Positions 17,662-27,147 of a stretch of 64,000 bases of DNA are shown piece after piece (the stretch's first letter is position 1; each line of letters begins with the position of its first letter). The DNA comes from CAKSHP01 sp045636325 (GTDB taxonomy: Bacteria; Bacillota; Clostridia; UBA1381; UMGS1253): assembly GCA_045636325.1 (NCBI GenBank), contig JAZTXH010000011.1, positions 77,391-141,390 of the forward strand, given 5' to 3'. The notes under the pieces were generated by a model. It saw nothing but the letters and a program-made list of their open reading frames with translations, did not search any database and was not told the origin of the DNA. Position numbers and translations under genes: made by a program.

Positions 17662-18660
17662 ATGAAAAAACTTTTATCACTACTTTTGGCACTATGTATG
17701 CTTTTTACCTGCACAGCATTTGCAGGCGATGTTTCAGACCTTGAGGGCGAAGGTTGGTGGGATGACGAGGGAATTTTTCACTTTTATGAAGAAAATTCAG
17801 ACACAGAATACGAAGAAGCTTATGACGACGAATATGCAGACGGTCCATACCTTCCCGAAAATCCTATGGAATATGACGAAAACCTTATAAAAATCAGCGG
17901 TATAACAGGCATTGAATATGACCGCCCCACAATAAATTATCACGACAGAGTTGCAGTTTGCTCGCTTCCTGTAACAATTGAAATTGTAAAGGATTTAAAA
18001 AACTTTTACATTTTCCCCATGTACGAGGAATTTGGCGGATACTTACTTGATGAGGATGCTTTTTTCAGTCAGCTTGAAGATGGAGATATAGTTTTTGACG
18101 AAGGCTATGGCTATGAGATTATCCCTGCAAAGAAGGGTGAGGTTTACACCATTACAGAGCCGGGACTTTATAACGTTTTTGCAGAGGTTGACTATATGTC
18201 AGACTGGACAGAAATCGTGCTTGAGATTGCCGTTTGCGAAGCTATATCCACAAGTGCAAAGGTAATAGTTGACGGTAAGGAAATTGCCTTTGAAGCTTAT
18301 AACATAAACGGAAACAATTACTTTAAGCTTCGTGATATTGCCTATGTTTTAAACGGAACACAAAAGACCTTCGGTGTTGCATGGGATGAAGCAAGCAAAA
18401 AGGTAAACCTTCTGTCCTGTCAGCTTTATCATCCGGTAGGCGGTGAGCTTAGCTCAGGTGACGGAACCAATAAAACCGCACTTAAATCAGGCGGCGGCAT
18501 TTTACTTGACGGCGCACCTGTAGACTTTGGTGCGTACAATATAAACGGAAACAACTATTTTAAGCTTCGTGATTTAGGCAAGCTGTTTGATTTCGGCATT
18601 TCCTGGGACGGGGTTATTAACTGTATCACGATTGATTCAATGGCAAATTACACAGAATAA
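17662..18660 (+). CDS. Secreted protein with C-terminal copper-amine-oxidase-N-like (stalk) repeats
   Basis: A 332-residue exported protein. Residues 1-22 are a clear signal peptide (MKKLLSLLLALCMLFTCTAFA). An acidic segment follows, then a beta-rich domain (about 80-200), then two copies of the stalk repeat. Each copy contains AYNINGNNYFKLRD and ends in a strand pair with SWDG or AWDE. Such PF07833-type domains are common on clostridial cell-surface proteins and are thought to bind the wall or form stalks; no copper chemistry is implied. The start is the ATG at 17662 with AGAAAGGA upstream. Confidence 0.9.
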   Translation: MKKLLSLLLALCMLFTCTAFAGDVSDLEGEGWWDDEGIFHFYEENSDTEYEEAYDDEYADGPYLPENPMEYDENLIKISGITGIEYDRPTINYHDRVAVCSLPVTIEIVKDLKNFYIFPMYEEFGGYLLDEDAFFSQLEDGDIVFDEGYGYEIIPAKKGEVYTITEPGLYNVFAEVDYMSDWTEIVLEIAVCEAISTSAKVIVDGKEIAFEAYNINGNNYFKLRDIAYVLNGTQKTFGVAWDEASKKVNLLSCQLYHPVGGELSSGDGTNKTALKSGGGILLDGAPVDFGAYNINGNNYFKLRDLGKLFDFGISWDGVINCITIDSMANYTE

Positions 18661-18689
18661 CGACTTGCACATATTTAAATAAATATAAG

Positions 18690-18723
18690 ATGGCACAGTG
18701 GCTCATCAAAACCACTGTGCCAT
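18690..18723. terminator. Bidirectional hairpin between converging genes
   Basis: A perfect 12-bp stem (ATGGCACAGTGG with its complement, 18690-18701 and 18712-18723) lies between the stalk-protein gene and the converging membrane-protein gene. The U-tracts are weak. Confidence 0.75.
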
Positions 18724-18738
18724 TTCATATTTGGCATT

Positions 18739-19215
18739 TTATTCACTTATTGTTATTTCAAGGCGACGCATATCTTTATCCGGTGCTGTCACTTTAATCA
18801 AAAAATACATTTCATTAAATTTAAGAGAAATACGCTCTGCATCCCCTGTTTTTATTATGACACAGTTTTCTTCCCCCACCAGCTTTGAATAAAAGCCTTC
18901 TATCTGTTTAAAGCTTGCATTTGTTACAAAAACATTTTCTTCCTTGCCACTTTCCTTTACACACCCCTCAGGCAAAGGCAGTGAAAAATCATTTTCTCCG
19001 CTTGATATGCCGTACTCTGTCTTGCCAAACAATCCTGCCTTTATATAAAGCCTGCACGGTGAGCTTAAAACAAACGACACTGTGCACACAAGCATCACAA
19101 GTCCTGCACACATTAAAACGACTGCAGTTTTTGCCTCTCCCGAATTATTTACCTTTATTGCCGCTGCCATACACACCGCAACAAAAACCGACATAATAAC
19201 CACTGCAATAATCAT
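18739..19215 (-). CDS. Hypothetical two-pass membrane protein
   Basis: A 158-residue protein with two N-terminal membrane helices (about 2-22 and 31-52). A roughly 100-residue extracytoplasmic or cytoplasmic alpha/beta domain follows, without recognisable motifs. AGGTGAGGG precedes the ATG. It is 17 bases downstream of the zinc-ribbon membrane protein, so the two form one operon and may work together. Confidence 0.75.
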   Translation of the reverse strand: MIIAVVIMSVFVAVCMAAAIKVNNSGEAKTAVVLMCAGLVMLVCTVSFVLSSPCRLYIKAGLFGKTEYGISSGENDFSLPLPEGCVKESGKEENVFVTNASFKQIEGFYSKLVGEENCVIIKTGDAERISLKFNEMYFLIKVTAPDKDMRRLEITISE

Positions 19216-19232
19216 TTTCCCTCACCTGACCA

Positions 19233-20063
19233 TTATTTAAATTTAAAGTTTGCTTCCATAAAGTTTATATAACCGCTTGCTGTATCAAGCATTTCATCAA
19301 CGCAGGCAACATCAAAATATGCCATATTAAGGTCATTTATAATACACTTTCTGTAACATATTGTTCCGTCAAATGCTCTGTATGAAATTGCATACCACTT
19401 GTTACCCGAATCGAAATATGTTATCTCCACTGCATCGTCTGCAATCTCATTTTTATATTCATTTAAAAGATTAGTACCTGAAAGCATATGTGTATTCGGC
19501 TTTGCGGCAATATCAATCCATATTCCGGCAGCATCCGTATAAAATGTATATCCGCCTGCTTTTTTTGCTATAGTATATTCTTCGGGATAAGGGCACACAA
19601 ATGAATATTCAAAATCGCGCACCGCTTTAAAGCCATCTGAAAAATAATAATCATCATATGTCACAATCTGTGTGGGAGTGGGAGTTGGAGTGGGAGTTGG
19701 AGTTTGAAGATTTTCTTCTTTCTTTTCAAGCACTATACCGTGACCACCTGAATTTTTAGGCTCTCTGTTTTCCCTGTTTTTTATATTCATACTTGCCATG
19801 CTTATACACGCAACCGACACTACCGCAATTATAATAACTATTAAACCTATAATTATACCTAGAAGCATATCAGCCTTTTTAGAGCCGTTGGCACCTTGCA
19901 TGGAATTTTGTGCCATATTTTCTTCCGAATGGGTAAAATTGCCTGCAGAATACACATTTTGCCCATTCTTTGCAGGATAGCTTGCTTTCTTAAGTTCTGA
20001 GCCGCATTTTATGCAAAATCTGTTATCTGCCTGCGCTTCAGCACCGCACTTTGTGCAAAACAT
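19233..20063 (-). CDS. Zinc-ribbon membrane protein with Pro-Thr linker
   Basis: A 276-residue protein. Residues 1-24 are a double-CxxC zinc ribbon (FCTKCGAEAQADNRFCIKCG). A polar linker and one membrane helix (about 64-87) come next, then a TPTPTPTPTP linker, then an extracellular domain of about 130 residues that resembles small lipoprotein-like or PsbP-like folds, with no sure family. A run of alternating GTGGGAGTTGGA-type codons encodes the linker and could be unstable. The start is the ATG at 20063 behind AAGGAGG; a TTG one codon earlier is too close. Confidence 0.8.
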   Translation of the reverse strand: MFCTKCGAEAQADNRFCIKCGSELKKASYPAKNGQNVYSAGNFTHSEENMAQNSMQGANGSKKADMLLGIIIGLIVIIIAVVSVACISMASMNIKNRENREPKNSGGHGIVLEKKEENLQTPTPTPTPTPTQIVTYDDYYFSDGFKAVRDFEYSFVCPYPEEYTIAKKAGGYTFYTDAAGIWIDIAAKPNTHMLSGTNLLNEYKNEIADDAVEITYFDSGNKWYAISYRAFDGTICYRKCIINDLNMAYFDVACVDEMLDTASGYINFMEANFKFK

Positions 20064-20110
20064 CAAGTTGCCTCCTTTTTGAGTAAATACATTCTTATGT
20101 AATGTTCTAA

Positions 20111-20141
20111 TCAGGCAGAATGTTTAAAACATTCCGCCTGA
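20111..20141 (-). terminator. Terminator downstream of the phage lysis genes
   Basis: TCAGGCAGAATGT and ACATTCCGCCTGA pair with one mismatch around a TTAAA loop. It marks the downstream end of the phage-like block on the minus strand; the U-tract is weak. Confidence 0.6.
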
Positions 20142-20181
20142 CTCATTTTACCACATTTAAACTGCTTTGTAAACAGTATTT

Positions 20182-20841
20182 TTATAATCCGGCTATATAA
20201 TTTATAGTTTTTCTTGCAAGCCAGTAGGCATTTTCATCCTCTGAAAGCTTTTTAAGCCACAATTCCTTATCGGATATAATGCCACGGTTTGCAAGCTCCC
20301 ACACAATATCGTTTACGGTTGTGTATTCGGTTTTCTTTGAAAGTCTTTCTTTAAAGCTTTCCCATGCGGCGCCATCAAGCACAAAGGGCGCAGGGCAGGT
20401 TTTGTGTGTAACATCGTAATGACGAATAACATTTTCTTTTGCTATTCCGTATTTATTCATTAAAAAGCGCGTAAGTTCTATAGCTTTATCAATTGTTACC
20501 GAATCAAAATACCATTTGCCGTTTTTATCTTTATGACAGCACATTTCAATACCGATTGAACTGTCATTTCGGCAGGGGTGATAATATTTGCCCGTTTCAG
20601 AGCCGCAGTGCCACGCACAGTTTTTATCTTCAACGCTCTGATACACTGCCCCGTCTTCAGATGCGTGACCCACATAATAGTGAGCCGATGCACCAATATT
20701 TGCAGTATTACCATAGTATTTTACATTGTCAAGGGCGTTTCCGCTCGCTCCCACATAATGAATTACTATGTATTTTATACTGTCTCTTCTTCCCTTTCTG
20801 TAGTTTGATGTATGACAAGGGTAGTTTTTGTTTATATCCAT
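20182..20841 (-). CDS. Phage-type N-acetylmuramoyl-L-alanine amidase (Amidase_2 endolysin)
   Basis: A 219-residue lysin, last gene of the particle block. The N-terminal PGRP/Amidase_2 domain (about 15-160) shows the zinc and catalytic set: His in IVIHYVG, Tyr in AHYYVG, and His/Cys in VTHKTCPAP. The C-terminal ~50 residues (NDIVWELANRGIISD...) are a small helical domain often attached to such lysins. There is no signal peptide, so export depends on the adjacent holin-like genes. A host-wall role is possible, but the order holin, XhlA, amidase marks it as a phage lysis gene. Confidence 0.9.
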   Translation of the reverse strand: MDINKNYPCHTSNYRKGRRDSIKYIVIHYVGASGNALDNVKYYGNTANIGASAHYYVGHASEDGAVYQSVEDKNCAWHCGSETGKYYHPCRNDSSIGIEMCCHKDKNGKWYFDSVTIDKAIELTRFLMNKYGIAKENVIRHYDVTHKTCPAPFVLDGAAWESFKERLSKKTEYTTVNDIVWELANRGIISDKELWLKKLSEDENAYWLARKTINYIAGL

Positions 20842-20852
20842 ATCTTCTTACC

Positions 20853-21125
20853 TCACAATCTGAAAAAATATCCGATAATTATGCCCACAACAGCTGTAAT
20901 TGCGGTTGTAATAATAAGCTCCCAACGCTTTGCCGGCTTTTCTTCAATGGTTTTTATTCTGCCTGATATATCGGTAATGTCGTGTTTCATCGTTTTTATA
21001 CTCGAAGCCAGCTCATATACCGATTTTGTCAGCGTTTCGACACTGTCAATTCTTTTATGGGCAGACTTTAAAGACTCTTCAATATGTGCTATTTTCTCTG
21101 TTGCATCAATTTTAAAATCTTCCAT
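20853..21125 (-). CDS. XhlA-like holin-associated protein
   Basis: A 90-residue protein: a long amphipathic coiled coil (1-65) with evenly spaced leucine and isoleucine, then one C-terminal membrane helix (ELIITTAITAVVGIIIGYFF). This is the plan of XhlA (hemolysin XhlA family), which assists holin-driven lysis in defective Bacillus prophage PBSX. It is directly adjacent to the holin-like gene and 11 bases before the amidase gene. Confidence 0.85.
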   Translation of the reverse strand: MEDFKIDATEKIAHIEESLKSAHKRIDSVETLTKSVYELASSIKTMKHDITDISGRIKTIEEKPAKRWELIITTAITAVVGIIIGYFFRL

Positions 21126-21314
21126 TTACATCATGCCCCCGTTTCCTGAATTTTTTTGATACTGTGTACCAAAATAAAACGAAATAATCATAATGTAAAT
21201 TTCAAAGAACTTATCCCCTGATACTGTTCCCAGAGCGGCAAGTGCCACAAAAGTCAGTGTAAGCACCAGTGTAACAATGCTTTTTACATCAATCAGTTTT
21301 TCAAGATATTTCAT
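21126..21314 (-). CDS. Small holin-like membrane protein
   Basis: A 62-residue protein with two membrane helices (about 10-28 and 34-50) and the segment KLIDVKSIVTLVLT, followed by a short polar tail. This is typical of small clostridial phage holins. Its stop directly abuts the xhlA-like ATG. The assignment rests on size, topology and position. Confidence 0.75.
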   Translation of the reverse strand: MKYLEKLIDVKSIVTLVLTLTFVALAALGTVSGDKFFEIYIMIISFYFGTQYQKNSGNGGMM

Positions 21315-21317
21315 GTT

Positions 21318-21545
21318 TTACCCCTCCGTACTTTCAAGTTCGTTTATTTCTTTTCGCCATTCTTGCCTTTGCAAAATTACCTCTGCATATTCTTCTTTGG
21401 TTGCTACACCTTCTGCTATTTTACAGGCGATATAATCGGTGTCAGATAGCTTTTGTTTCAATTCTGAAATTTGCATTTCTTTTGATAAAGGCTCTGTTTG
21501 TTCGTTGGCTACTTTTATAACACCTTTATTTGATATAATATTCAT
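21318..21545 (-). CDS. Small phage protein after the fibre gene
   Basis: A 75-residue, charged, mostly helical protein (KLSDTDYIACKIAEGVATKEEYAE...). Such a small protein often follows tail-fibre genes in clostridial prophages; its function is not known to me. AGGTG precedes the ATG. It sits 8 bases after the fibre gene and 3 before the holin-like gene. Confidence 0.7.
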   Translation of the reverse strand: MNIISNKGVIKVANEQTEPLSKEMQISELKQKLSDTDYIACKIAEGVATKEEYAEVILQRQEWRKEINELESTEG

Positions 21546-21553
21546 ATAAACAC

Positions 21554-23626
21554 CTACTTTCCGTAAACTGTAACCTTTGTTCCTGCAGGGAATTTGAAAT
21601 CTCCATTATAAGAACAAATAAACATATATTTATTTGCATTATAGCTTTTAACATTAAAAGAATTAAATGACGTTACGGCAGAATATGTGACACCCCCCCA
21701 CGATGGTGCCGAGTTTGAATCTAATGTAAATATAGCATGACCTACATCATCACTTATTTGCTCTACCTCTAAAATATAATCTCCTTGGATATCGTACTTC
21801 AAAAGGCAAGTTGTGTGTGTGGTTCTAAAAAAATAACAAATAGTTGGTTCGCTATAGCCCGTAACTCCCAATTTTCCAGTACTTCCAAAGACAACAGGTT
21901 TACCTCCTGAGTTTATATCACTTGATTTCGGCAATAAGACATGAAGTGCAAAATCCTTATATGGAAGGAAAATATTTTCATCTTCTTCGCCCACAAATAC
22001 TGCTGTAATACCATCTTCGCCCGCGTTAGTAATATCTTCTTCGGTTATTTCAAGTTCAGTTATCTTTGTATAATCTTTTTTTAGATAATTGGTTTCAATA
22101 TTTCCGATTTTTTCATCAATTGCGTCAGAAGCATAAAACTTGTCAAAGGATTCACCATTATAAAGCGCATAATCAGCAATGTTTAAATCCGGCTCAGCTT
22201 CAAATATATGTGTTGGTAAAGTAAATGTACTTGTTTTTTCGTCTGTTCTTACAAGATTATATGTGTTGCCTTCAGTCAACCATTCAGGCTTCCCATAATC
22301 AGAATAGCCTTCAAACACCCAATGTATAGGCGCATCATCGTAATATACTTCTGCCGTTCCAACATATTCCCAATTATCGTTATAAAAATCAACGGAAATA
22401 TTAAAAGGTGTTATGTTTCCGTTTGCCGCCCAATCCTCAGAATATTCATTGTATATGTTTTTTTCTTCCTCAGTCATAAGGCTATACGCGCCATCAACAT
22501 AAAAATATCCATCAGTCTCTGTCCATTCATAAAAACCTATAGAACCAGTGACATATTGCTTTTCTATGACGGGGACAGCAAGCTTATACACATCGCCTTT
22601 AAGATTGCCCTCTGTAGGTAGTGATGTTTCTTCTGCTTCACCTTTGTAATGCACTGTGTCGTTAATTTTTTCATTAAGCACACGCCCCATATTGGCAGAA
22701 AGTGCTGCCGTATTTGCACTGCTTTCCAAATCGTCAACAACTGCGTATTTTTCAATCCAATCTCCATAGCTGCCGCCAATACTTTCTTTAAACCTTTCAA
22801 AGACACCATCTGCTCCGTATCTTCTTTGAACTATGTAATCTGCCTCAACCTCACCACCATAAAAATAATTAATACGTGAGCTTTGAATAACAATTTCCCA
22901 TTTTTCATTGTCTTCATCATATTCTCCGGATTCAGGTATATCGGTTATCTTTTCAGGCAAAAAGTGTACCAGATACACACCATCTTGTATATCGTCAAGC
23001 TCAGACTCTTCAATCTTTATAAGCTTTTCCGGCAGATTAGCAAGCTTTTGTTTTTCCAAATTCGTAAAATCAGCCTCGGAAAGACCTTTGCCTGTCTCTT
23101 TATCTACCTTGCCCGCAAGAGCATTGTTTACATCTTCTGTGTTCGCCTTTTTTGAAAGCTCTGTTTGAATTTGTGATGCATCTGCCTTTTTCGAAAGAAA
23201 GGCTTCTACATCTGTTTTCTCAGCCTTATCCGAAAGCTCGGCTTCAAGCTGCGTGTCCTTTTCTTTAAGAGCAGATATATCCGCCTTTACTTCTGAGTCA
23301 TTGTAATTATAAAGCTGTGAAAGCTTTTGCTTTTCTTCAGTTGTATAATCATTTGAAGAAAGGTCCTTTCCGTCTTCTTTATCCACTTTTTCTGCTAACT
23401 TCTTATTTATTTCATTTAAAACATCTTTTATATCCTTGCCTGAAATTTTAAGGCCCTCAAGTCCATTTTCCCCTGAAAGCTCATTTATAAGACCGTTGAG
23501 TGATTCTAAAAGCTCGTATGAATTTGAATCAAAATGCTCTTTAAGCTTTCCCGCACTTAAAAGCGGGTTATCTGCCAAATCACTTACTGGGCGTGAAAAG
23601 GCTTCTATACAAAAATCCTTTAACAT
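21554..23626 (-). CDS. Phage tail fibre / receptor-binding protein
   Basis: A 690-residue fibre-like protein. The N-terminal third is alpha-helical coiled coil with repeated fibre motifs (GKDLSSNDYTTEEKQKL, GKGLSEADFTNLEKQKL) and a heptad run (DKAEKTDVEAFLSKKADASQ). The C-terminal two thirds are beta-rich and end in a small knob (FPAGTKVTVYGK). This matches trimeric tail fibres in which the N-terminus binds the tail and the C-terminus binds the host surface. It is intact, with AAGGAG before the ATG. Confidence 0.85.
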   Translation of the reverse strand: MLKDFCIEAFSRPVSDLADNPLLSAGKLKEHFDSNSYELLESLNGLINELSGENGLEGLKISGKDIKDVLNEINKKLAEKVDKEDGKDLSSNDYTTEEKQKLSQLYNYNDSEVKADISALKEKDTQLEAELSDKAEKTDVEAFLSKKADASQIQTELSKKANTEDVNNALAGKVDKETGKGLSEADFTNLEKQKLANLPEKLIKIEESELDDIQDGVYLVHFLPEKITDIPESGEYDEDNEKWEIVIQSSRINYFYGGEVEADYIVQRRYGADGVFERFKESIGGSYGDWIEKYAVVDDLESSANTAALSANMGRVLNEKINDTVHYKGEAEETSLPTEGNLKGDVYKLAVPVIEKQYVTGSIGFYEWTETDGYFYVDGAYSLMTEEEKNIYNEYSEDWAANGNITPFNISVDFYNDNWEYVGTAEVYYDDAPIHWVFEGYSDYGKPEWLTEGNTYNLVRTDEKTSTFTLPTHIFEAEPDLNIADYALYNGESFDKFYASDAIDEKIGNIETNYLKKDYTKITELEITEEDITNAGEDGITAVFVGEEDENIFLPYKDFALHVLLPKSSDINSGGKPVVFGSTGKLGVTGYSEPTICYFFRTTHTTCLLKYDIQGDYILEVEQISDDVGHAIFTLDSNSAPSWGGVTYSAVTSFNSFNVKSYNANKYMFICSYNGDFKFPAGTKVTVYGK

Positions 23627-23632
23627 ATTTTA

Positions 23633-24847
23633 TCACTCCTTAGCATCCTTTTTTTCCTGAAGTTCTTTTTTCAAATCATTTGTAATTTTGTTTTTAAGCT
23701 CCATACGGTCAGTTTCGCTCTTATATGTATTTGTGTTAGCATTCTGTTGCGTAGCTGCTGCCCTTGATGAATTTGCCGATGCATTCACCGATGACGCATT
23801 AGCCTTTACAGAATCGGTTACATATTTCCAGTATCTTGTTCCTATCGGAATACCCAAAATATCTGCCATCTCCTGTGTTGCTACGATGCCCACAGCTTCA
23901 AACAATGCATATGCATTATCAAATTCTTCTTTCTCATCATCATTTTCAAGCTGCTTTTCATGATATGCATTTTCAAAGGCAATCTTTTCAGCTTCGAGGG
24001 TTGTATCTCCAACATTAAGTCCAAGAACATCAGCTTGCTCCTGACCTTGAACAGCACCTGTGGCTTCAAATGCCTTGTATGCCTTTTCAAATTCACTTTT
24101 TTCGTTATTCGTTTGCTTTTCATATTCAAAATCACGGTCGCTTTGCTGACGGGTGTCGTTTACTTTCAAAAGTGAGATTTTGTTGTCAGTATAGGCTTTA
24201 TCTGCCTCAAGGCTGTCTTGCGACTGGTCATAATAGGTTTTATCTATTCCTTCCGAATATTTTTCGTAGGCTTTATAATAATCGTCTGCAAGCTTTCCTG
24301 ACAGGTCATTTTTTGTTTTTGCTTCATCTGCGTAAAGCTTTCTCAAGCCTTCAGCTGCATCACTGAGCATCTTAACTCTCGCGCTTTCACCAATACCGCT
24401 TGTTGCTCCGTTCGATGCTCCCATGCCAAGCCCCAGCCTTGCAAGACCCTCCTCTGTGTCAAGATTTTTCTTATGGGCATCTGCAATAAACAGTCTTCTT
24501 GCCTCGGAGTAATCTTCATCAGAAGCTTTAACACCATTTTCATAAATATTTTTTGCCGCCTGATGTGCATTTTTAAGTCCCTCGGTAAGTGAATTTCGCC
24601 TTGCCTCATGAAGCTTTGACACATCGCTTTTTGCAAAACGGTTTTCATATTCATCTGCCGCCTTGGTAAGGGCATCTCCCTCGTACATAGCGGTACTTTC
24701 ACCGCCTGATGCAATTTTTTCTTTTCTTGCATTATTTAAATATTTTACAACTGACGGGGCTGCATTCTGGCTCATTGCCCTTTGCAGTGCCTTTGCAATG
24801 TTTTCTGGGTCGTATGTATAGTTGTTTGTGTTTTTCACATCACTCAT
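23633..24847 (-). CDS. Phage structural protein, helical, with internal repeat
   Basis: A 404-residue, highly charged, helical protein between the tail nozzle and the fibre. Two repeats of about 50 residues (near 255-290 and 305-345) share the pattern E(K/D)xFExAYxxFEAxGxVxxQExADxLGxxxGTT. An Ala/Asn/Ser-rich segment follows. The position suits a virion internal (ejection) protein or a tail adaptor. I do not know the family. GGAGTG precedes the ATG, and the gene lies 6 bases before the fibre gene. Confidence 0.7.
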   Translation of the reverse strand: MSDVKNTNNYTYDPENIAKALQRAMSQNAAPSVVKYLNNARKEKIASGGESTAMYEGDALTKAADEYENRFAKSDVSKLHEARRNSLTEGLKNAHQAAKNIYENGVKASDEDYSEARRLFIADAHKKNLDTEEGLARLGLGMGASNGATSGIGESARVKMLSDAAEGLRKLYADEAKTKNDLSGKLADDYYKAYEKYSEGIDKTYYDQSQDSLEADKAYTDNKISLLKVNDTRQQSDRDFEYEKQTNNEKSEFEKAYKAFEATGAVQGQEQADVLGLNVGDTTLEAEKIAFENAYHEKQLENDDEKEEFDNAYALFEAVGIVATQEMADILGIPIGTRYWKYVTDSVKANASSVNASANSSRAAATQQNANTNTYKSETDRMELKNKITNDLKKELQEKKDAKE

Positions 24848-24880
24848 AAAAACACTCCTTTCATATTTTAAAAAATACTT

Positions 24881-27130
24881 TTATCTGTATAAAAATCCGA
24901 TTTTATTTATTTTCATCTGCTCATTTTTGCCATTTTGCACCGTAAGCGAAAATTTTTCAACCCGCTTTGCCCGAAGAGGCGTTTTAATACTCATACCCTC
25001 TCTTATACACCTGAAGCTGAAGCGGGAAAAATCTATATCCTCAAAAGTAAAAATGTCTGCATTTTTTTGTTTTGCAAAATGGTTTGTAAAATCTTCTGCG
25101 TTATACAAAATTTCACACCCGCTTTTTGAAAAACGTTCACTCAAACTGCAGTAAGCACTTAAAATATCTCTTCTTTCAAGAGGCATAAAATTCACATTTT
25201 CGGTTTTCCAGTATCCTAATACATTTTTTTGACTCCCATCTAAGAATGTATCCGAATAACAGTATTCACTGTCATCACTGTTTACTTTTGCAATAGCATT
25301 TTTATATAATATAGCTTCACCATCAAGGCTCTGTATATCCTCCGCTCTGTACGGCAGACGGTAGATATACCAGTTAAAATCCTTCTTGGTATTAAGCAAA
25401 TAGTAAACATCCTTCCCCATAACAATTAAATAATCACCGCTTTTTTTAAGCTGTGTATTTTCAAGGTCTTCTTTTAAAAGAAGCTTGTTTATCTCATTTG
25501 AGCAAAGTGTGTTTTTGTGCTGACCTTCAACACTGGTCGCATCAACTCTGTAAACTCCGCCCTCCGAAAGAAAAAACAGCTTTGAATTAATATTTATGAC
25601 CTGACCCTTTCCTACAACAGTTTCCGAATTATTACTCTTTAAAATTTTAAAGCCATCTTCGAAAGAAGTTCTGAAATACATCTGTGCATCACCTGCATCT
25701 TCTTTAAAAATAAGCTGATAACCCAAAAATCTTCCATAGCCTAAAATTGCAGAACTGTCGGCGCCTACTGTTGCATACAGACCTTCAGGAAAATAGCTTG
25801 CATCAAAAATTCCGCTGGCATAATCTCTTGCAGGATAGTCTTTATTTCCTGAAATAAACACTCTTAAATCGTTTGCTCCGTCATAAAAGCCGTATATATC
25901 ACACTTATCTGCAGGACAGAGGTATTCATCAGTAAAAAACTCTACCTCTATGGCATATTCACCGATGCCGTATTTTTCTATAAGATATTTTCTATCTATA
26001 TCTACGTATTCGCTTTTATAAGAATACACAACCTGCTTTTTATCAAATATGCCTTCCTGGGCATAATAATTATGAAGCATTTTGCCTGCTACTGTTATAG
26101 TCAGCACACGGCCTTTTTTATGCTTATCGTCTAAAAAAAGTCTTACACATCCTTTTGTAAGCTTGGAAGTATCTATATAAAAATGTACTTTCCTTATGGG
26201 CGATGCTAAATTTAAATCCTCTGAATAAATACCGTTAAAGCAGTCTGCAAAAGAATAGGCGCTGTCTGTTGTGCCATCAATTTCATCAGCTTCTGCAGGT
26301 GTGCGTGAGATTATGTTTTTGGGTGCATACACAAAACTGTTATATTCTACAATAATTTGGGGTTTGCAGTCATAATACTCGTCTACATTTGTGTTTCTTC
26401 GCCTTAATTTTACAAAAACACCTATGTCGTCAGTTTCTATAACATACTGATAACAGTCTATACTTTCATCTCCCATTTTTACCTCTGCGATGCGGAAGGT
26501 GTTTTCAAATTCAGGCGGTGCAATATAAAGCTTGCTTGCATAGTAATAACCGTCTTCAAATCGGTAACGATCTTGTTTATACTCAATAGCAAAGCTTTTG
26601 TTTTCACAGTTTATGCATTCTGTTATATTACCGTCAAGCTTGCCCTCGCTTCTGCCTTCAATCACTGCCTGCACAGTTTCTTTTGTATATGCATCCTTTA
26701 CTCTGCCAACAGCCAAAGTTTTAAACATATCGTCATAAGCTATTTTGTAATACCCGTCACACATTATATAAAGCCCCTTGCCAAAGAAAAATCCTTTTGA
26801 CGGCGTGTCTTTAATACCTTTGTAAATAAGGCAGTCATTTACATAGCGACCCTCTTCTTTTTTTAAAATATAAAGCCCGTCACCCTGATGAAGAATGTTT
26901 ACTTTTTCTGTGTCTGAAATATAATATTCATAAATACCATTTATATTTTCTTCGCTTTGGTAAACAATATCATAGCCTTTTCGCTTTTCAATTTCTCCTG
27001 AGTTATTCACAAATACATTTTCAGCCATGGACGCTCTGCCCGAAAGCACTCCGCCTCCGCTCTCTGAAAGGTCAATGCCAGAAAATTTATCTACGCTCAT
27101 ATGATACACTTTTTTATTTTTAAATTTCAT
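24881..27130 (-). CDS. Tail nozzle / hub-like protein of a short-tailed phage
   Basis: A 749-residue beta-rich protein. The N-terminus (DKFSGIDLSESGGGVLSGRASMAENVFVNNSGEIEKRKG) has the layout of P22 gp10 or T7 gp12-like nozzle proteins: a start motif, then an Arg-x-x-xx-ENV segment and a KRKG turn before propeller-like strands. No tape-measure, tail-tube or sheath gene occurs in the block, which also points to a short tail. The assignment is by architecture and gene order, not by a strong motif. Confidence 0.65.
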   Translation of the reverse strand: MKFKNKKVYHMSVDKFSGIDLSESGGGVLSGRASMAENVFVNNSGEIEKRKGYDIVYQSEENINGIYEYYISDTEKVNILHQGDGLYILKKEEGRYVNDCLIYKGIKDTPSKGFFFGKGLYIMCDGYYKIAYDDMFKTLAVGRVKDAYTKETVQAVIEGRSEGKLDGNITECINCENKSFAIEYKQDRYRFEDGYYYASKLYIAPPEFENTFRIAEVKMGDESIDCYQYVIETDDIGVFVKLRRRNTNVDEYYDCKPQIIVEYNSFVYAPKNIISRTPAEADEIDGTTDSAYSFADCFNGIYSEDLNLASPIRKVHFYIDTSKLTKGCVRLFLDDKHKKGRVLTITVAGKMLHNYYAQEGIFDKKQVVYSYKSEYVDIDRKYLIEKYGIGEYAIEVEFFTDEYLCPADKCDIYGFYDGANDLRVFISGNKDYPARDYASGIFDASYFPEGLYATVGADSSAILGYGRFLGYQLIFKEDAGDAQMYFRTSFEDGFKILKSNNSETVVGKGQVININSKLFFLSEGGVYRVDATSVEGQHKNTLCSNEINKLLLKEDLENTQLKKSGDYLIVMGKDVYYLLNTKKDFNWYIYRLPYRAEDIQSLDGEAILYKNAIAKVNSDDSEYCYSDTFLDGSQKNVLGYWKTENVNFMPLERRDILSAYCSLSERFSKSGCEILYNAEDFTNHFAKQKNADIFTFEDIDFSRFSFRCIREGMSIKTPLRAKRVEKFSLTVQNGKNEQMKINKIGFLYR

Positions 27131-27147
27131 AGCCTCACCCTTTCATA

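Noticed and set aside
17662..18660. Copper amine oxidase enzyme.
   Set aside because: Only the N-terminal-type stalk repeats are present; there is no catalytic domain.
24343..24732. Long alternative open frames inside phage and mutS/recN genes (for example 129 codons at 24343-24732).
   Set aside because: They overlap well-supported genes, lack ribosome sites and show low-complexity translations typical of shadow frames.
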